Shown here piece after piece: positions 10,744-21,524 of a stretch of 64,000 nt of DNA; the stretch's first letter is position 1, and every line of letters starts with the position of its first letter. A program made the position numbers and the translations under genes. The DNA comes from Amyloporia xantha (lineage: Eukaryota > Basidiomycota > Agaricomycetes > Polyporales > Adustoporiaceae). The DNA lies in the NCBI GenBank assembly GCA_036971615.1, contig JAYKKR010000011.1:1240001-1304000 (forward strand), written 5' to 3'. Below the pieces are notes generated by a model, which saw only the letters and a program-made list of their open reading frames with translations, did no database searches and was not told the origin of the DNA.

Positions 10744-12117
10744 CCTGATCTGAGTCAGGTGCTAAGAAGGAGTCTGGCAGGCGACTGTGAAGGCATGTCA
10801 ATTTTCAAACACTGTCTGTTGCCCATTTTTCTTGAGCTTCTTGTTTGCTAGCTTATTCACAAAATATCCCCCTCATGAGCTCATCCTTGGGGCCTTCCGA
10901 GCCTCCCGACTTGGAGCCTGTAGGGACTCTGGCCGCCGAGTTAACAGAGCAACCGGAAAATGGGGCCTTCTTTGATTGTGAGCGCGGGGCATGCGAGAAG
11001 AAACACTATCCCCCCGGCGAGACGGGTCGCCATTATGTACATAATCAACATTTTGATGCTTCTTCCGGAGGCATTTGGGTCTGTGATCGATGCAATGCCT
11101 ATTACCAAAGCAAGAGAGGCACTGTGCGGCGCACCAAAGGTAGGGTTACTTGTTCACTCTTGCTGCCACATTTCATGTTGACTAAACGGTGGGTTTCCAG
11201 ATGCGAAAAAGAAAAAGCAAAACATTCCATTCTGGCCTGAAGACAGGGGACTGGAGATTCAAAAACATGTAGCGCAAAGTCAGCGTGGCGGTCAGTGGAA
11301 TTCCAAATCCAAACCCTAATTGACAGCTGACATGATGCATGCTCCAGAGCCTAGCGTCGCAGTCCAGGCAATTGGGCCAGCTGGGAGACCTACCGCGAAC
11401 TTCGGACCACTACCACCCCAGTTCGGTGTACCACCCTTTGGCAACCCACAGCAACCTTCCGGCGCTGCAGGTCAGGTTCTACCATGGAGCGCATATGCTC
11501 CTTCAAGTTCCCAGACTGCACATGCGATGGGACGTGGGCCAATTTCCCCTGGTGGCCCGAACATTGCGCTCCCTGGTGGCTACGTCAACTTATTTCCACA
11601 ACCGCCACATGTCACTCGCCCGCTAGTCAATCCGGGATACACCCACAGCCACGCATCATGGAGTCAGATGCGAGCAATCATGCAGCAGCAAGCCTACCGT
11701 GATGTGAGCGGCAAGGTGGTCGTCGTTGATGCTCAACTGGTGCGAGAGGAGCCAGGAAAAACTAAAAAGACACCTATCGTTGTATGTTATCCTGCTGATA
11801 GTTTCTAATGCGCCGGTTCATATGTTGACTGTGTGATAAATATAGCACGAAGTCGTTGATAATGTTCCTGTTGATATCGGCGTCAGCGAACTGAAGAGAC
11901 TTTGCTTCACTGCGATTCATGAAGAATGGAATCGCATCAACAATGGCATTCCATTCGAGCTCCCCTTCGACCAACTCCAACTTCGCAACAAGCTCGGGCA
12001 TCAGCACTTTTGCATATTCCTGACACCCTGACAGCCCTGACATAATTTCGTCAGGCTGTCAGAGCCGTCAGGCCACAGGGACATTAGTTTAAAACTGAAT
12101 ATAATATGGAAAATAAA

Positions 12118-12199
12118 ATGCACTCATACAGAATTGAACCCCAAGACTTAGACAAACAAGAAGTAAACATTAAGTATGACCACTACACCACAAGACCAT
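12118..12199 (-). repeat. tRNA-like module, left arm
   Basis: On the minus strand a box-A-like TGGTGTAGTGGTCATA (about 12176-12191) is followed about 45 bp later by GGGGTTCAATTC (12131-12142), the spacing and sequence of an RNA polymerase III internal promoter. Acceptor-stem pairing is poor, so this is a tRNA-derived relic and not a working tRNA gene. Confidence 0.6.
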
Positions 12200-12514
12200 A
12201 AATATATCAAACTACTTAAACATTATGCTCTGAAGTTTCTCCAAGGGTTTCAATCTATTTGGACTTCAACAAATTTCGACTTTTTGACTTCTTTTATATT
12301 GAGTCAAATGAAGCCAGATTAGGGAAATACCAATTCAGATACAGACCTATGCAATGCTGATTATCTTCAAAACAATGTCAAATAGTATTGCATAGACTCC
12401 ACCATTATAATATATCAGGTTGCATGTAATTCCAAGACTTGTTAGAGTGCGCATATTTGAAGACCCTTGGGGATTAATTATGATATATTGATTAAATAGT
12501 TAGCTTTAAAGAAG

Positions 12515-12595
12515 CTGTTATGGTGTAGTGGTTATGTTGCACTCATACTTATCATATATATTAATGCATGAGTTCAATTCCTGTGAATGGCATTT
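12515..12595 (+). repeat. tRNA-like module, right arm
   Basis: Plus-strand counterpart of the left module: box-A-like TGGTGTAGTGGTTA (12521-12534) and box-B-like GAGTTCAATTCC (~12570-12581), then cattttattttcag, which matches the left arm inverted. Like its partner it resembles a degraded tRNA in layout, without a clear acceptor stem. Confidence 0.6.
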
Positions 12596-14940
12596 TATTT
12601 TCAGAGTTTTAGTTAGTTCTCTGACAAACACTGACAACCCTGAGCATCCTGACGGGTTTTCTCTGATGGAGTATCTAACCCAAACTGACAGCTGGTGTCC
12701 TGACATCCCTGACAGGTCCTGAAAGGCCCTGACAAGCCATTTGTCAGGGCTGTCAGGGCATTTGCAGAAGTTCTGATGGGGTCAGATTGGAGCCACCGGT
12801 CAATTTATCAGAGCCGGATAATGCGGCCATTCGGAAGGAGTTCTACAAGGTCCCGGGTGGCAAGAATGCAGGGAAGGCAGGTGAGAAGTTCAAAACGGGC
12901 AAGACCATTGTCTATTTGCAGATGCCAGAGAACGTCCATCGTGAATGGCAAAACTGGCTCGATGACCTCTATGCAGCCGAATTAGAGAGTGAATACCGAA
13001 GCACGAATGTTCAGCAATTGCCAGTCCCTGTGAACTCGAAGGATGTGAAACAGAAGCGAAACGTCAAGGGGGAAAGGCGCCGTGATGCTAGTGGTCCAGG
13101 TGGAAACCAAAGGCAGCCCTCTGAGCGCGTGTTGCGCTCCAGATCAACGCTCCGGATCACAAATGGAACAGTGCGTCTAACTTCCTTCAGTTGAGCCGTC
13201 GCTCAGATAACATCTTGTTACAGCACGGTCTCAGAGAGACAATGGTCGACTCCGAGTCCAGGATGGACTCTGAAAATTATGTCAGTGCTGGTGGCTCCCT
13301 GACTGGTGTCTCGAAGGCAATGTCACAAGCGGATGAGCAGCAACCGCTTTTCTACAGTCCGACGAGGCACTCGGAGATGATGAGTAGTGCTCGTCTGACC
13401 CCCGACTCGCAGGCATCGGCCATGGGTAAAGGTTTTCGAGGCTTGCAGATCGAGGTTGGCGCGGATGTATTCCAGTTCAACACCCAGAGAACTGACTGAT
13501 AATATTTCAGGCCTCCGAGTCGTCCAACTTGAATAGGAATAATGACAAACCCTCAGCCGCGGCGCTTTCAATTGGACGCCGTGACCACAACTTGAAGCCT
13601 GCGAAGCATTCTTTATCGGTACGTTCACCATTACCTCACAACTTGACCAGAATATGAGTGACTCAGTTGAACCAGGACCATACACTAGCAGACTCAGATT
13701 CACCCGCTGCATCGACATCAAGCAGTCTGCCTTCAAAGCGTCCTCGTCTGGAGAACCACTTGACACCGGATCTGCGAGTCAACCTTCTTTCGGCCCTTCA
13801 AGCACAAGGCCAACGAAAGGGCACTGTACCGATCGCTCGCACTTTATGTACGTGTATCATGACACTGCTTTCTTCAATTTCTAAACTCACACTGAATGAC
13901 ACTATAAGTCGACGCCCATTCGGTGCCCGTCGTCGTCAGAAGGGTCATACATCCAAGCTCTTTCGCAGCTGTCTGTGCAGCGACAGAGTCGCAAAAGGGA
14001 CACTTTGGTCCTGCGCTCTCGGGCACGATTGTACTTGAAAACGCGAAGCGTGCTGACATGAATGGCTCGTTCAAGAAAGCATGGTTCGGCACGATCAATG
14101 TCACGCCTTCACTGTTTTCATCTGTTGATCGGCAAGTCTGTATCAAGCAGACGTTCTATAGGCAGAATGGTGAACTCCTGACTTACGATGGAAGGCGCCA
14201 AGCGAAAGACTTGATCGTCGAAGTACATTGTCTTGTATGGGCCCAGGTGCTCCTAGCCCTGGCCAAAACGTGGATTGAGGAGCGCCTCGTCATGCTTGGA
14301 GACTTGCCCTTCGAGCTCCCTGACATGCGCTATGTTGATGCAGCCTTGGCGAATGAACAAGGCGGTGAGAAGGCAGTGTACCTTGTTGAAGAGATCATAG
14401 GTAGCGGAGAAGGCAAATTCACGAAGTACATTAACAACGACTCAGCAATTCCACTGCAGCAGCGCTCTCAGGAGGCGAATCTGCGAGCTGAGTATCTTGC
14501 ATTTACACAGCATGTACAGTACTGGCAGACAGGGAAGGTTGCATACGTCACAGACTATCAAGGTATGTTCGTAATCATGATCTATGTAGCGGTGTAATGA
14601 GGACTCGTACTAAAATATTTCGCAGGTGGACGCACACTCCTGACAGACCCCCAGATCATGACCCATCCGTGCGCATCTTTCACTCCACATGCAGCGACGA
14701 CGACAACACACTAACCCCTGGTTATACAGTGCTCTTGGCCCCATTTTTGCTGAAGGAAACATACCGGCAGGCTATCATGAGTTCGAACGTCAACACCAGT
14801 GCAACCAGTTCTGCGAATTCTTTGAAGTCCCCAGCAACTATGATGCATGGCCTCTTGACGCACTTCTTCAAGCTTGGGAGGATGAGCAGCAAGATGAGGA
14901 CATGGTGTTGGAAACGGCAGAGGCAGCCCCAAAATCGTAG

Positions 14941-15222
14941 ATATCGGGCAGCGCACAGACCGCGTATTCAACGTGAAATTGTGAATGTGAATTTGTTTGT
15001 AGAGAAATAACATTCAAACATAACATGGTGCATATCGCCCAATCTATGAACGATGTCCAATGTCCAAGTTAGAACAGACGATGTACGACAGCCCGACTGC
15101 CTACGATCGAACTCGAAGGAGTTGCCTGAACAGGCAACTCACAATAGGCGGCCGAAACTGCCGCGTCCCAATGGATGCATAATTGAAGTAATACTCCTGG
15201 GGCATAAATTGCTAAGCAAAAA
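14941..15222. other. Alpha-kinase 3' flank
   Basis: No gene seen. AT-richer sequence after the alpha-kinase stop, probably holding its 3' UTR; it ends at the retrotransposon target site. The pre-insertion sequence resumes at 22100. Confidence 0.5.
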
Positions 15223-15227
15223 GGAGT
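15223..15227 (+). repeat. Target-site duplication GGAGT, left
   Basis: GGAGT directly before the 5' LTR; the same five bases follow the 3' LTR at 22095-22099. A 5-bp duplication is normal for Ty3/Gypsy integration. Confidence 0.93.
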
Positions 15228-15797
15228 TGTCACGAGTTGACATTGAGCGTTTCTTCCTTTCTATATACGGACGATTTTCTCCTTTTACTCATCGTTATTT
15301 TCCCCTCTTATTCGAACGACCATTCTACTATACACATCGCAAGCTCCTTGTTCATGGACTTAGACGCGTCGACCATTACAGGTCACATGTTCCCTTCCCA
15401 CGGACTCCGTCCCGCCTTCCCTTTACGGACGCTTACTTAAGCATGGTGCCGGCCGACCTCGGGCCCCGCCGGGCTCCGCTCACGACATCACTTATGACTC
15501 ATAGCCTGCTTACTCAGGCTGCGCACAGACCACCTGCGCACGGACCATGTAGATAGCCTGCCCTGAACTCTTGTAGTATATAAGTAGTACGCCTCTGCCT
15601 GGGGACTTCAGTTTCGACCTCTTGTCCCTAGGTAAGCCAAGCCTGCCTGTACATACTTACCATCGCTTACATTTATTTATCTTGTCCCTAGCCTTAGACT
15701 CGAGCATAGCTCGTCATCGCTTCGGTAAAGACCTAGTCGAACGCCCTCGGCCTTTTAGGTTTGTTCTTCCCCTGTCGCTTGACTCTAAGTCGCGACA
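15228..15797 (+). repeat. 5' LTR
   Basis: 570 bp, begins TG and ends CA, with TATATAA at 15577-15583. Matches the 3' LTR base for base as far as I could compare by eye. Confidence 0.97.
15577..15620 (+). promoter_or_regulatory. LTR TATA box and probable self-primer
   Basis: TATATAA at 15577-15583 is followed 32 bp later by CAGTTTCGACCT (15609-15620). That is where transcription should begin, and the 12-mer is exactly complementary to the sequence next to the LTR end (15800-15811). This fits the Tf1 type of self-primed reverse transcription, in which the RNA 5' end folds onto the primer-binding site. Confidence 0.7.
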
Positions 15798-15799
15798 CT

Positions 15800-15811
15800 A
15801 GGTCGAAACTG
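15800..15811 (+). promoter_or_regulatory. Primer-binding site, self-primed type
   Basis: AGGTCGAAACTG lies 2 bp inside the 5' LTR boundary. It lacks the TGG start expected for a tRNA 3' CCA primer and instead is a perfect 12-nt complement of the LTR at 15609-15620. Confidence 0.72.
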
Positions 15812-16171
15812 CCCATCGCCGCCGGCGTTCACATTTCCCCAAATTCCTTTCCATAGGTTGGGTGGTGCGCACCTTTACTATACTTTGATTACCGTTACGA
15901 TACAAAGTCGGGAACTCGGTGCTCGTGACGCCATCCCCCGCACGTAGACACATCGCCACCTCGTAGTGGAACGAGCTTTCAGAGACTGCACTTCAGTGGG
16001 CGTCTCTTGTTGGGTTGACCAATGCGTGGTCTAGATTCCTGCAGCGAAATAATCAAAGGCTGTACTGGGTCCCACGTGAATTGCGAACCACTCGGGGTTC
16101 TCTTGGGCGCCGTAGATACGTAGTCAAACGGTCTTCTTTACGTACGCGCACCTCCCCTTCCTCCATCCATC

Positions 16172-17671
16172 GTGGCAGAAGAACTCCACTGTCACGGACT
16201 CGTTCACGCCTTCGACACCCAGGACCAAACCGACTGCTACTTCGAGGAAAACAACTGGTTCGATTGCCCCCGGCAACCGTGTCCCAATCGAACCCCGCGC
16301 TCCGTCACCGAGCCTTCCCCGAATAATCGATTTGTTCCTATCCGGCGCGTCCAACACCCTGCCGGACCCAGGAGCGAGCACGCTTCCCTCTCACGTCACA
16401 CCACCCCTGTTCCCTCTCGACCTGCCACCCCTGGCTCATCTATTCCTCGACCTGGCGGCAGCGTTAGCCGCAGCCAAAGTCAAGAAGGAGGAGTCTCCCA
16501 TCTCCCTACTCCCCCTGTCTCGCGAGCGAATCCACCTGCAGAAACCCAAAGAGGAGTCGTACAGTCCGAGTCTACGCAGCCGACAGTCCCTGTCGTATCT
16601 CAGCCCGTCACCTCCGCCCCGTCGTCGGCGCCGCGAGGCCGTCAAACCACCCGTCCTACCCCGCGTCACACGACCGCTTCGCAGCAACAACCACCGCCTC
16701 CGCCCTCGCAGCAAACTACGACCTCCCGCGCGACGGTAATGGCTGTAGACAAAGGCATTGCGAAGCTTCTCCTTCCCCAACGCTACGATGGCGAGAGCGT
16801 TGTGGAATGTAAACGGTACCTCGCCCAACTCTCGGAGTATCTCGACTACAATACGGATCTAGCTTCCGTCAAGCTACAGGTCCAGGTCGCGATCAGTCTT
16901 CTCGACGGAAAAGCCCGCGAATGGGGCACTCCTTTCCTGGCGGACTACGTAGCTGGCCGAACTCCTTTCGCCACGCGTAAGGCCTTCACCGACGCCTTCA
17001 CCGCCCGCTTCGGACATCTCGACGATGCAGCCGCCGCACAAGTCGAGCTCACCAAAATCTGTGCTCGTAACTTGCGCGACTCGAGAACTGCCGCACAGTT
17101 CTCCGCTCAATTCAAGGGTCCGGCGGACCGTTCTGGCTACGGAAAGCTGGAACTCCGTGACAAGTACCTTAGCGGCATCCCCTCGCGCATCTACCGCAAA
17201 ATTGAGCTCGAGCCCTTCGATGACTGGGTCAGCGCCGAGAAACGAGTCCTCGCCGTCGAACAGATCCTGGACATAAGCCGCGCGCGCCGTCCAGATCTCA
17301 ATATGTTCGCTCGTGGTGGGACTCGTACGTCACAGGGACGCCAACAAGCCGCCGCTTCTTCCTCTACTATCGCGGCTGTTGGCGACGGAAAATTCAACGG
17401 CTCCTGTTACGGTTGTGGGAAGCCGGGGTATCGTCGGAAGGACTGTCCGTCCTGCAAGGACAAACCTTACACTCCGCGCCAGGGTGTGCAAGCTACGGTT
17501 GCTGCAAGCGCAGCAACGCCAAGCGCTCAGCCCGAACAGGCACAAGTTGTGCAGCAGACGCCGGGAGATCTCTCGGCTATGTTAGCGTCTGTGTCTGCAT
17601 TGGCCAATGAAGTGAAGTCCATGCGGGAGGAATTGGGGCAGTATCGCGCGATGAAAGAGGAGCATTTTTAA
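16172..17671 (+). CDS. gag: Gag capsid polyprotein
   Basis: 499 residues. The N-terminal ~185 residues are Pro/Ser/Thr-rich and low complexity. The capsid-like region runs from about 16740 (DKGIAKLLLPQRYDGE) through AREWGTPFLADYV to LEPFDDWVSAEKRVLAVE. It ends with a zinc knuckle, CYGCGKPGYRRKDC (~17404-17446). The usual pattern is CX2CX4HX4C; here the His position is Tyr (TAT, 17429-17431), so the third zinc ligand is missing. The start is the first Met of a longer open stretch and is tentative. Gag ends at TAA 17669-17671 and overlaps pol in the -1 frame. Confidence 0.93.
   Translation: MAEELHCHGLVHAFDTQDQTDCYFEENNWFDCPRQPCPNRTPRSVTEPSPNNRFVPIRRVQHPAGPRSEHASLSRHTTPVPSRPATPGSSIPRPGGSVSRSQSQEGGVSHLPTPPVSRANPPAETQRGVVQSESTQPTVPVVSQPVTSAPSSAPRGRQTTRPTPRHTTASQQQPPPPPSQQTTTSRATVMAVDKGIAKLLLPQRYDGESVVECKRYLAQLSEYLDYNTDLASVKLQVQVAISLLDGKAREWGTPFLADYVAGRTPFATRKAFTDAFTARFGHLDDAAAAQVELTKICARNLRDSRTAAQFSAQFKGPADRSGYGKLELRDKYLSGIPSRIYRKIELEPFDDWVSAEKRVLAVEQILDISRARRPDLNMFARGGTRTSQGRQQAAASSSTIAAVGDGKFNGSCYGCGKPGYRRKDCPSCKDKPYTPRQGVQATVAASAATPSAQPEQAQVVQQTPGDLSAMLASVSALANEVKSMREELGQYRAMKEEHF
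17611..17671 (+). promoter_or_regulatory. gag-pol overlap, possible -1 frameshift site
   Basis: The pol frame is open from 17611, just after a TGA at 17608-17610, and runs through the gag stop into protease. At the stop the sequence is TTTTTAA: a Phe tRNA on TTT (17666-17668) could slip back one base onto TTT (17665-17667). The first pol ATG is only at 17827, next to the protease active site, which argues for frameshifting over independent initiation. Confidence 0.5.
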
Positions 17672-20600
17672 TTCGGTCCACGCTTGCTGCCGCGCGCGCT
17701 GGGCCCATTACGAATCGATTTTCTGTACTACAAGCTGCAAATGTTTACGAAATAGATCACGGTTCTCAACATTTTCACATTCCGATACAGTTAATTGGCG
17801 AAAGACGGCAGAAAGAGGTAATTGCCATGGTGGACAGCGGTGCCACCACAAAGTTTATCCATAAACGATTCATCCAAGAGAACAACGTACGAACACGGAA
17901 GTTGGGGCGCCCCATTCCGCTATACAACATTGATGGATCGCTCAACAAAAACGGAAGCATCACGGACGTAGCTGTGCTACAAATGCAGATAGGAGACCAT
18001 ATCGAGAAGATGGTATTTACGGTAACAGACATCGGGCCGGAAGACGTCATAATCGGGCTCGATTGGCTTCGCGAGCATAATCCTGATATCGATTGGGAGA
18101 GTGGCTCGTTCAAACTAGATAGGTGTCCTGAAGCGTGTCAAGCCCGAAAGGTTGGCCAGACGGAACAAGCAGCGTCTACGCGTGATACGGGGGACAGGCC
18201 CACGGCGCAGAAACGTTTGCGGAAAGCCAACCAGTCAACCAAGGGTAAGGTACGTAGTAAGGTATCACCTGAGGAGGAACCCGAGTTGGATCCAACGGTC
18301 GAATGGAACGAAGACGACCTTCTTGAAGCCTGGGAGCGTGGTGTCAACCTCCCTGGTGCTCCACAGCTGTATGTCGCAGCAGGACATACCTATTCACAAG
18401 TCCTTGCTGAAGAGGAGTACAAGAAGCGAGAGGTCAAAAGCGTCGAGGAAATGGTACCGGAAAAGTTTCACGAGTTCTTGAAGGTCTTCTCCAAAGAAGC
18501 CTCGGAACGACTTCCGGAGCATAAGCCTTATGATCATGCTATAGAGCTGGTTCCTGATGCAAAAACGTTCCATTCGAGGGTATACCCACTGTCGCACAAC
18601 GAACAAGGCGAGTTAGACAAGTTCCTTAAGGAGCAGCTAGCCAAAGGTTATATACGGGAATCGAAGTCGCCCATATCCTCTCCCTTCTTCTTCATCAAAA
18701 AGAAGGACGGATCACTTCGACCCGTACAGGACTACCGACGGCTTAACGAGATCACGGTCAAAAATCGCTATCCGCTGCCATTGATCTCCGAACTTGTCGA
18801 CAAACTTAAAGGCGCCTCGATCTTTACAAAGTTCGACATCCGATGGGGGTATAATAATGTACGGATCAAACTCGGAGACGAATGGAAGGCTGCGTTTGTA
18901 ACTAATCGAGGGTTGTACGAACCATCGGTTATGTTCTTCGGTCTCACCAATTCTCCTGCGACCTTCCAAGCAATGATGAATGACATCTTCGGAGATCTCA
19001 TTGCAGAGGGAAAACTCACGGTCTACCTCGATGACATTCTCATCTTCTCTACAGATAAGCTGGAGCATGAGAAAGTCACCCGTGAGGTACTACGTCATCT
19101 TCAGAAAAACGACCTCTTTCTGAAACCGGAGAAGTGCGAGTGGGACGTTCCTAAAACAGACTACTTAGGCATGATCGTAGGGAATGGTGAAGTGGCGATG
19201 GATCCTGCAAAGATCCGCGGAGTCATGGAGTGGCCCACCCCTCGGAATGTTAAAGACATCCAAAAGTTCCGAGGGTTTGCCAACTTTTATCGTCGCTTCA
19301 TCAAGGATTTTGCAAAGATCACGCAACCCCTTGATCGTCTAACTGGGAACGTACCCTGGCAGTGGGGCGAGGAAGAGCAGTCTGCATTCGAGGAGCTGAA
19401 ACGCTGCTTTAGCACCACACCTGTCTTAGCACTGTATGACCAAGACCGGGAAACGCGGCTAGAGGTAGATGCCTCTGGGTACGCAACCGGTGGCGTACTT
19501 TCGCAAAAGCAGGAAGATGGCAAGTGGCATCCGGTGGCTTACCGATCTCGGGGCATGGATTCCGCCCAGCGTAATTACGAGATCTACGACAAGGAGATGT
19601 TAGCGATAATCGAAGCTTTGGATGACTGGCGTCATTACCTCGAGGGTTGTCCCCACACGTTTGAGATCCTTTCGGATCATAAGAACCTCGAGTATTGGCG
19701 CACGGCTCAGCATCTCACACGACGACAAGCGAGATGGGCTCTATATTTGTCCCGCTTCGATTTCACTATCACTCACAAGTCGGGCAAGTCGAATGGAAAG
19801 GCTGACGCCTTGTCTCGTCGTCCAGACCTCCAGGTTGGAGATGACGATGACAACGTGGATCAGATTGTCCTGAAACCGGAACAGTTCCGCATTTCCTCCA
19901 CACAGCGCGGGCATGCAGCAGTTGTGGCAGATCGATCGCTGCTGAAGCGAATTCGAGAATGTTCGGACAAGGATCGGGAGGTGGCGGATGCCCTAGAAAA
20001 GATTCAGAATCTAGGCCCGCCCCGGCTCCAACGCGACTTCACTGAGTGGAACGCCGAGCAAGGGCTTCTGCTATTTCGAGGGTGCGTTTACGTCCCAAAA
20101 AATGCAGAGCTTCGGCGGGATATTGTCAAAATCCACCACGACGCACCTGCAGCCGGTCATCCTGGTCGGGCCAAGACCCTCGAGTTGGTATCACGAAACT
20201 ATTGGTGGCCGGGAATGTCCAAGTTCGTCAATGAGTACGTAAGCACCTGCGACACGTGCAACCGTACCAAGACATTCCCCGCTAAACCACAGGGGCCGCT
20301 CAAACCGAATGAGATTCCGGAGCGCCCTTGGCAGGTTATTACCACCGATATGATCGTGGGTCTCCCCAAGTCCGACGGGTTTGATTCAATCCTAGTCACT
20401 GCAGATCGCTTCACCAAGATGGTACACTTCTCGGCATGTCACGAGACTCTGACTGCTGAGGGTGCTGCGGAACTTTATATACGCGATGTCTTTTCACATC
20501 ATGGGGCCCCGGCCAAGGTCATATCAGACCGAGGTCCCCAATTCGCGTCAAAGTATCTGCATGCGATCTACAAAGGAATGAATATCGAACCAGCCATGTC

Positions 20601-21513
20601 GACTGCCTTTCACCCTCAGACAGACGGGCAGACGGAGCGGTGGAATCAGGAGATCGAGCAGTATCTTAGGGCTTATGTCAGCCACCGCCAGGATGATTGG
20701 GCGAAGCAGTTGCCTTTTGCAGAATTTGCACTGAACAATCGAGTTCACTCTGCAACTGGTTATTCCCCTTTCTTCCTGAACCAGGCGTATAACCCCGATC
20801 TTCAAATCCGCTTGAACCCCATGTCGAAAGTGCCCGCTGCGGAAGACAGGTTGAAGTTGTTACAGGAAGTACGGGATGACACGCGCGCTGCGCTGGAGCT
20901 GTCTGCTGAGCGTATGAAAACTTACTACGATAAGCATGTGCAGGAGGCACTGGTGTTCGAACCAGGTGACAAAGTGTGGCTGGATGCTCGTAACCTGAAG
21001 CTGAAACAGCCGAGCAAGAAGCTCAGTCCCAAACGCCTTGGTCCCTTCCCTGTCACACGGAAGATCGGTGATTTAGACTATGAACTGAAGTTGCCCAAGT
21101 CGGTGCCAGTCCATCCGGTCTTCCACGTCTCCTTGCTCAGCAAGCATTCGCATAGTGAAATCCCGGGTCGAGAACCAGACGAACCGCCACCTATTGAGGT
21201 CGAAGGCGAAGACGAGTACGAAGTTGAGCGAATCAAAGATTCACGTATATTCCGCCGCCAACTTCAGTACCTCGTCAAATGGAAAGGATACGATGAGTCC
21301 CATACGTCTTGGGAACCAGCGCGTAACGTAGCAAACGCGAAAGAACTCATCGAGATCTTTCATCGTGGACACCCTAGTGCGCCTCGTCGACTCAATGCCG
21401 CTGTCTTTGCTGGTTTGCAGTTTCGTCCACTTCCTGGAGCAATGACCGAAGCACGTTGCCGTTCTGGTTGGGAGATGGGGAAAGGAAGCGCGCATGGGGT
21501 CATGCGGCGTTAA
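17672..21513 (+). CDS. pol: Pol polyprotein: PR-RT-RNase H-IN-chromodomain
   Basis: The open frame begins in the gag overlap; its first ATG is 17827. Counting from there, protease DSGAT is at residues 4-8. RT has the catalytic YLDDIL at about 399-404 (19021-19038) and FFGLTNSPATFQ. RNase H has VDASG, KEML and SDHKNLE. Integrase has an HHCC zinc motif (~770-810) and a DDE core with TTDMIVG, SDRGPQF and TDGQTERWNQE. A GPF-type segment (RLGPFPV) follows, then a chromodomain (~1130-1180; QYLVKWKGY...SWEPARN) that in this group steers integration to modified chromatin. All key residues I can name are present and no internal stop occurs. About 1,228 residues from the first Met, normal for the group. 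Confidence 0.96.
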
Positions 21514-21521
21514 GAGGGGGG
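21512..21521 (+). promoter_or_regulatory. Polypurine tract
   Basis: AAGAGGGGGG, three bases before the 3' LTR, the expected primer for plus-strand DNA synthesis. It overlaps the pol stop. Confidence 0.88.
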
Positions 21522-21524
21522 TAC

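Larger units (their letters stand above)
12015..12760. mobile_element. MITE-like inverted-repeat element with tRNA-like arms
   Basis: 746-bp non-coding insertion in an alpha-kinase exon. It is flanked by TTTGCA at 12009-12014 and 12761-12766; with one wider mismatch this could be an 8-bp duplication. Its ends carry the inverted sequence CCCTGACAGCCCTGACA, and further CCTGACA/TGTCAGG copies crowd both subterminal regions, especially 12600-12760. The inversion extends inward about 200 bp as degenerate arms that share GAAAATAAAATGC, a box-B-like TTCAATTC and a box-A-like TGGTGTAGTGG. The AT-rich core (~12200-12510) has no ORF. It is a non-autonomous element; the mobilising transposase is unknown. 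Confidence 0.82.
10875..14940 (+). pseudogene. Alpha-kinase gene split by an inserted element
   Basis: Atypical (MHCK/eEF2K-type) Ser/Thr kinase gene. Exon 1 (10875-11139) encodes a Cys module (CERGACEKKHYPPG ... WVCDRCNAYY) seen at the start of fungal alpha-kinases. A Pro/Gly-rich exon (~11329-11781) and a fourth exon from 11846 follow. That exon is cut at 12014 by the 746-bp element and resumes at 12767 in the same frame (joined residues HFC / RSSDG). Later exons carry an acidic linker and, from about 13915, the kinase domain: YLVEEIIGSGEGKF, YVTDYQ, GRTLLTDPQIM, and the terminal zinc-site motif HQCNQFCEFF. With the element in place translation stops soon after LTP, before the kinase domain, so the allele is probably null unless the element is spliced out. 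Exon edges are approximate. Substrate unknown. Confidence 0.8.

Noticed and set aside
12118..12595. Two functional tRNA genes
   Set aside because: Box A and box B are present but acceptor and anticodon stems do not pair well, and the two copies are mirrored in an inverted-repeat element.
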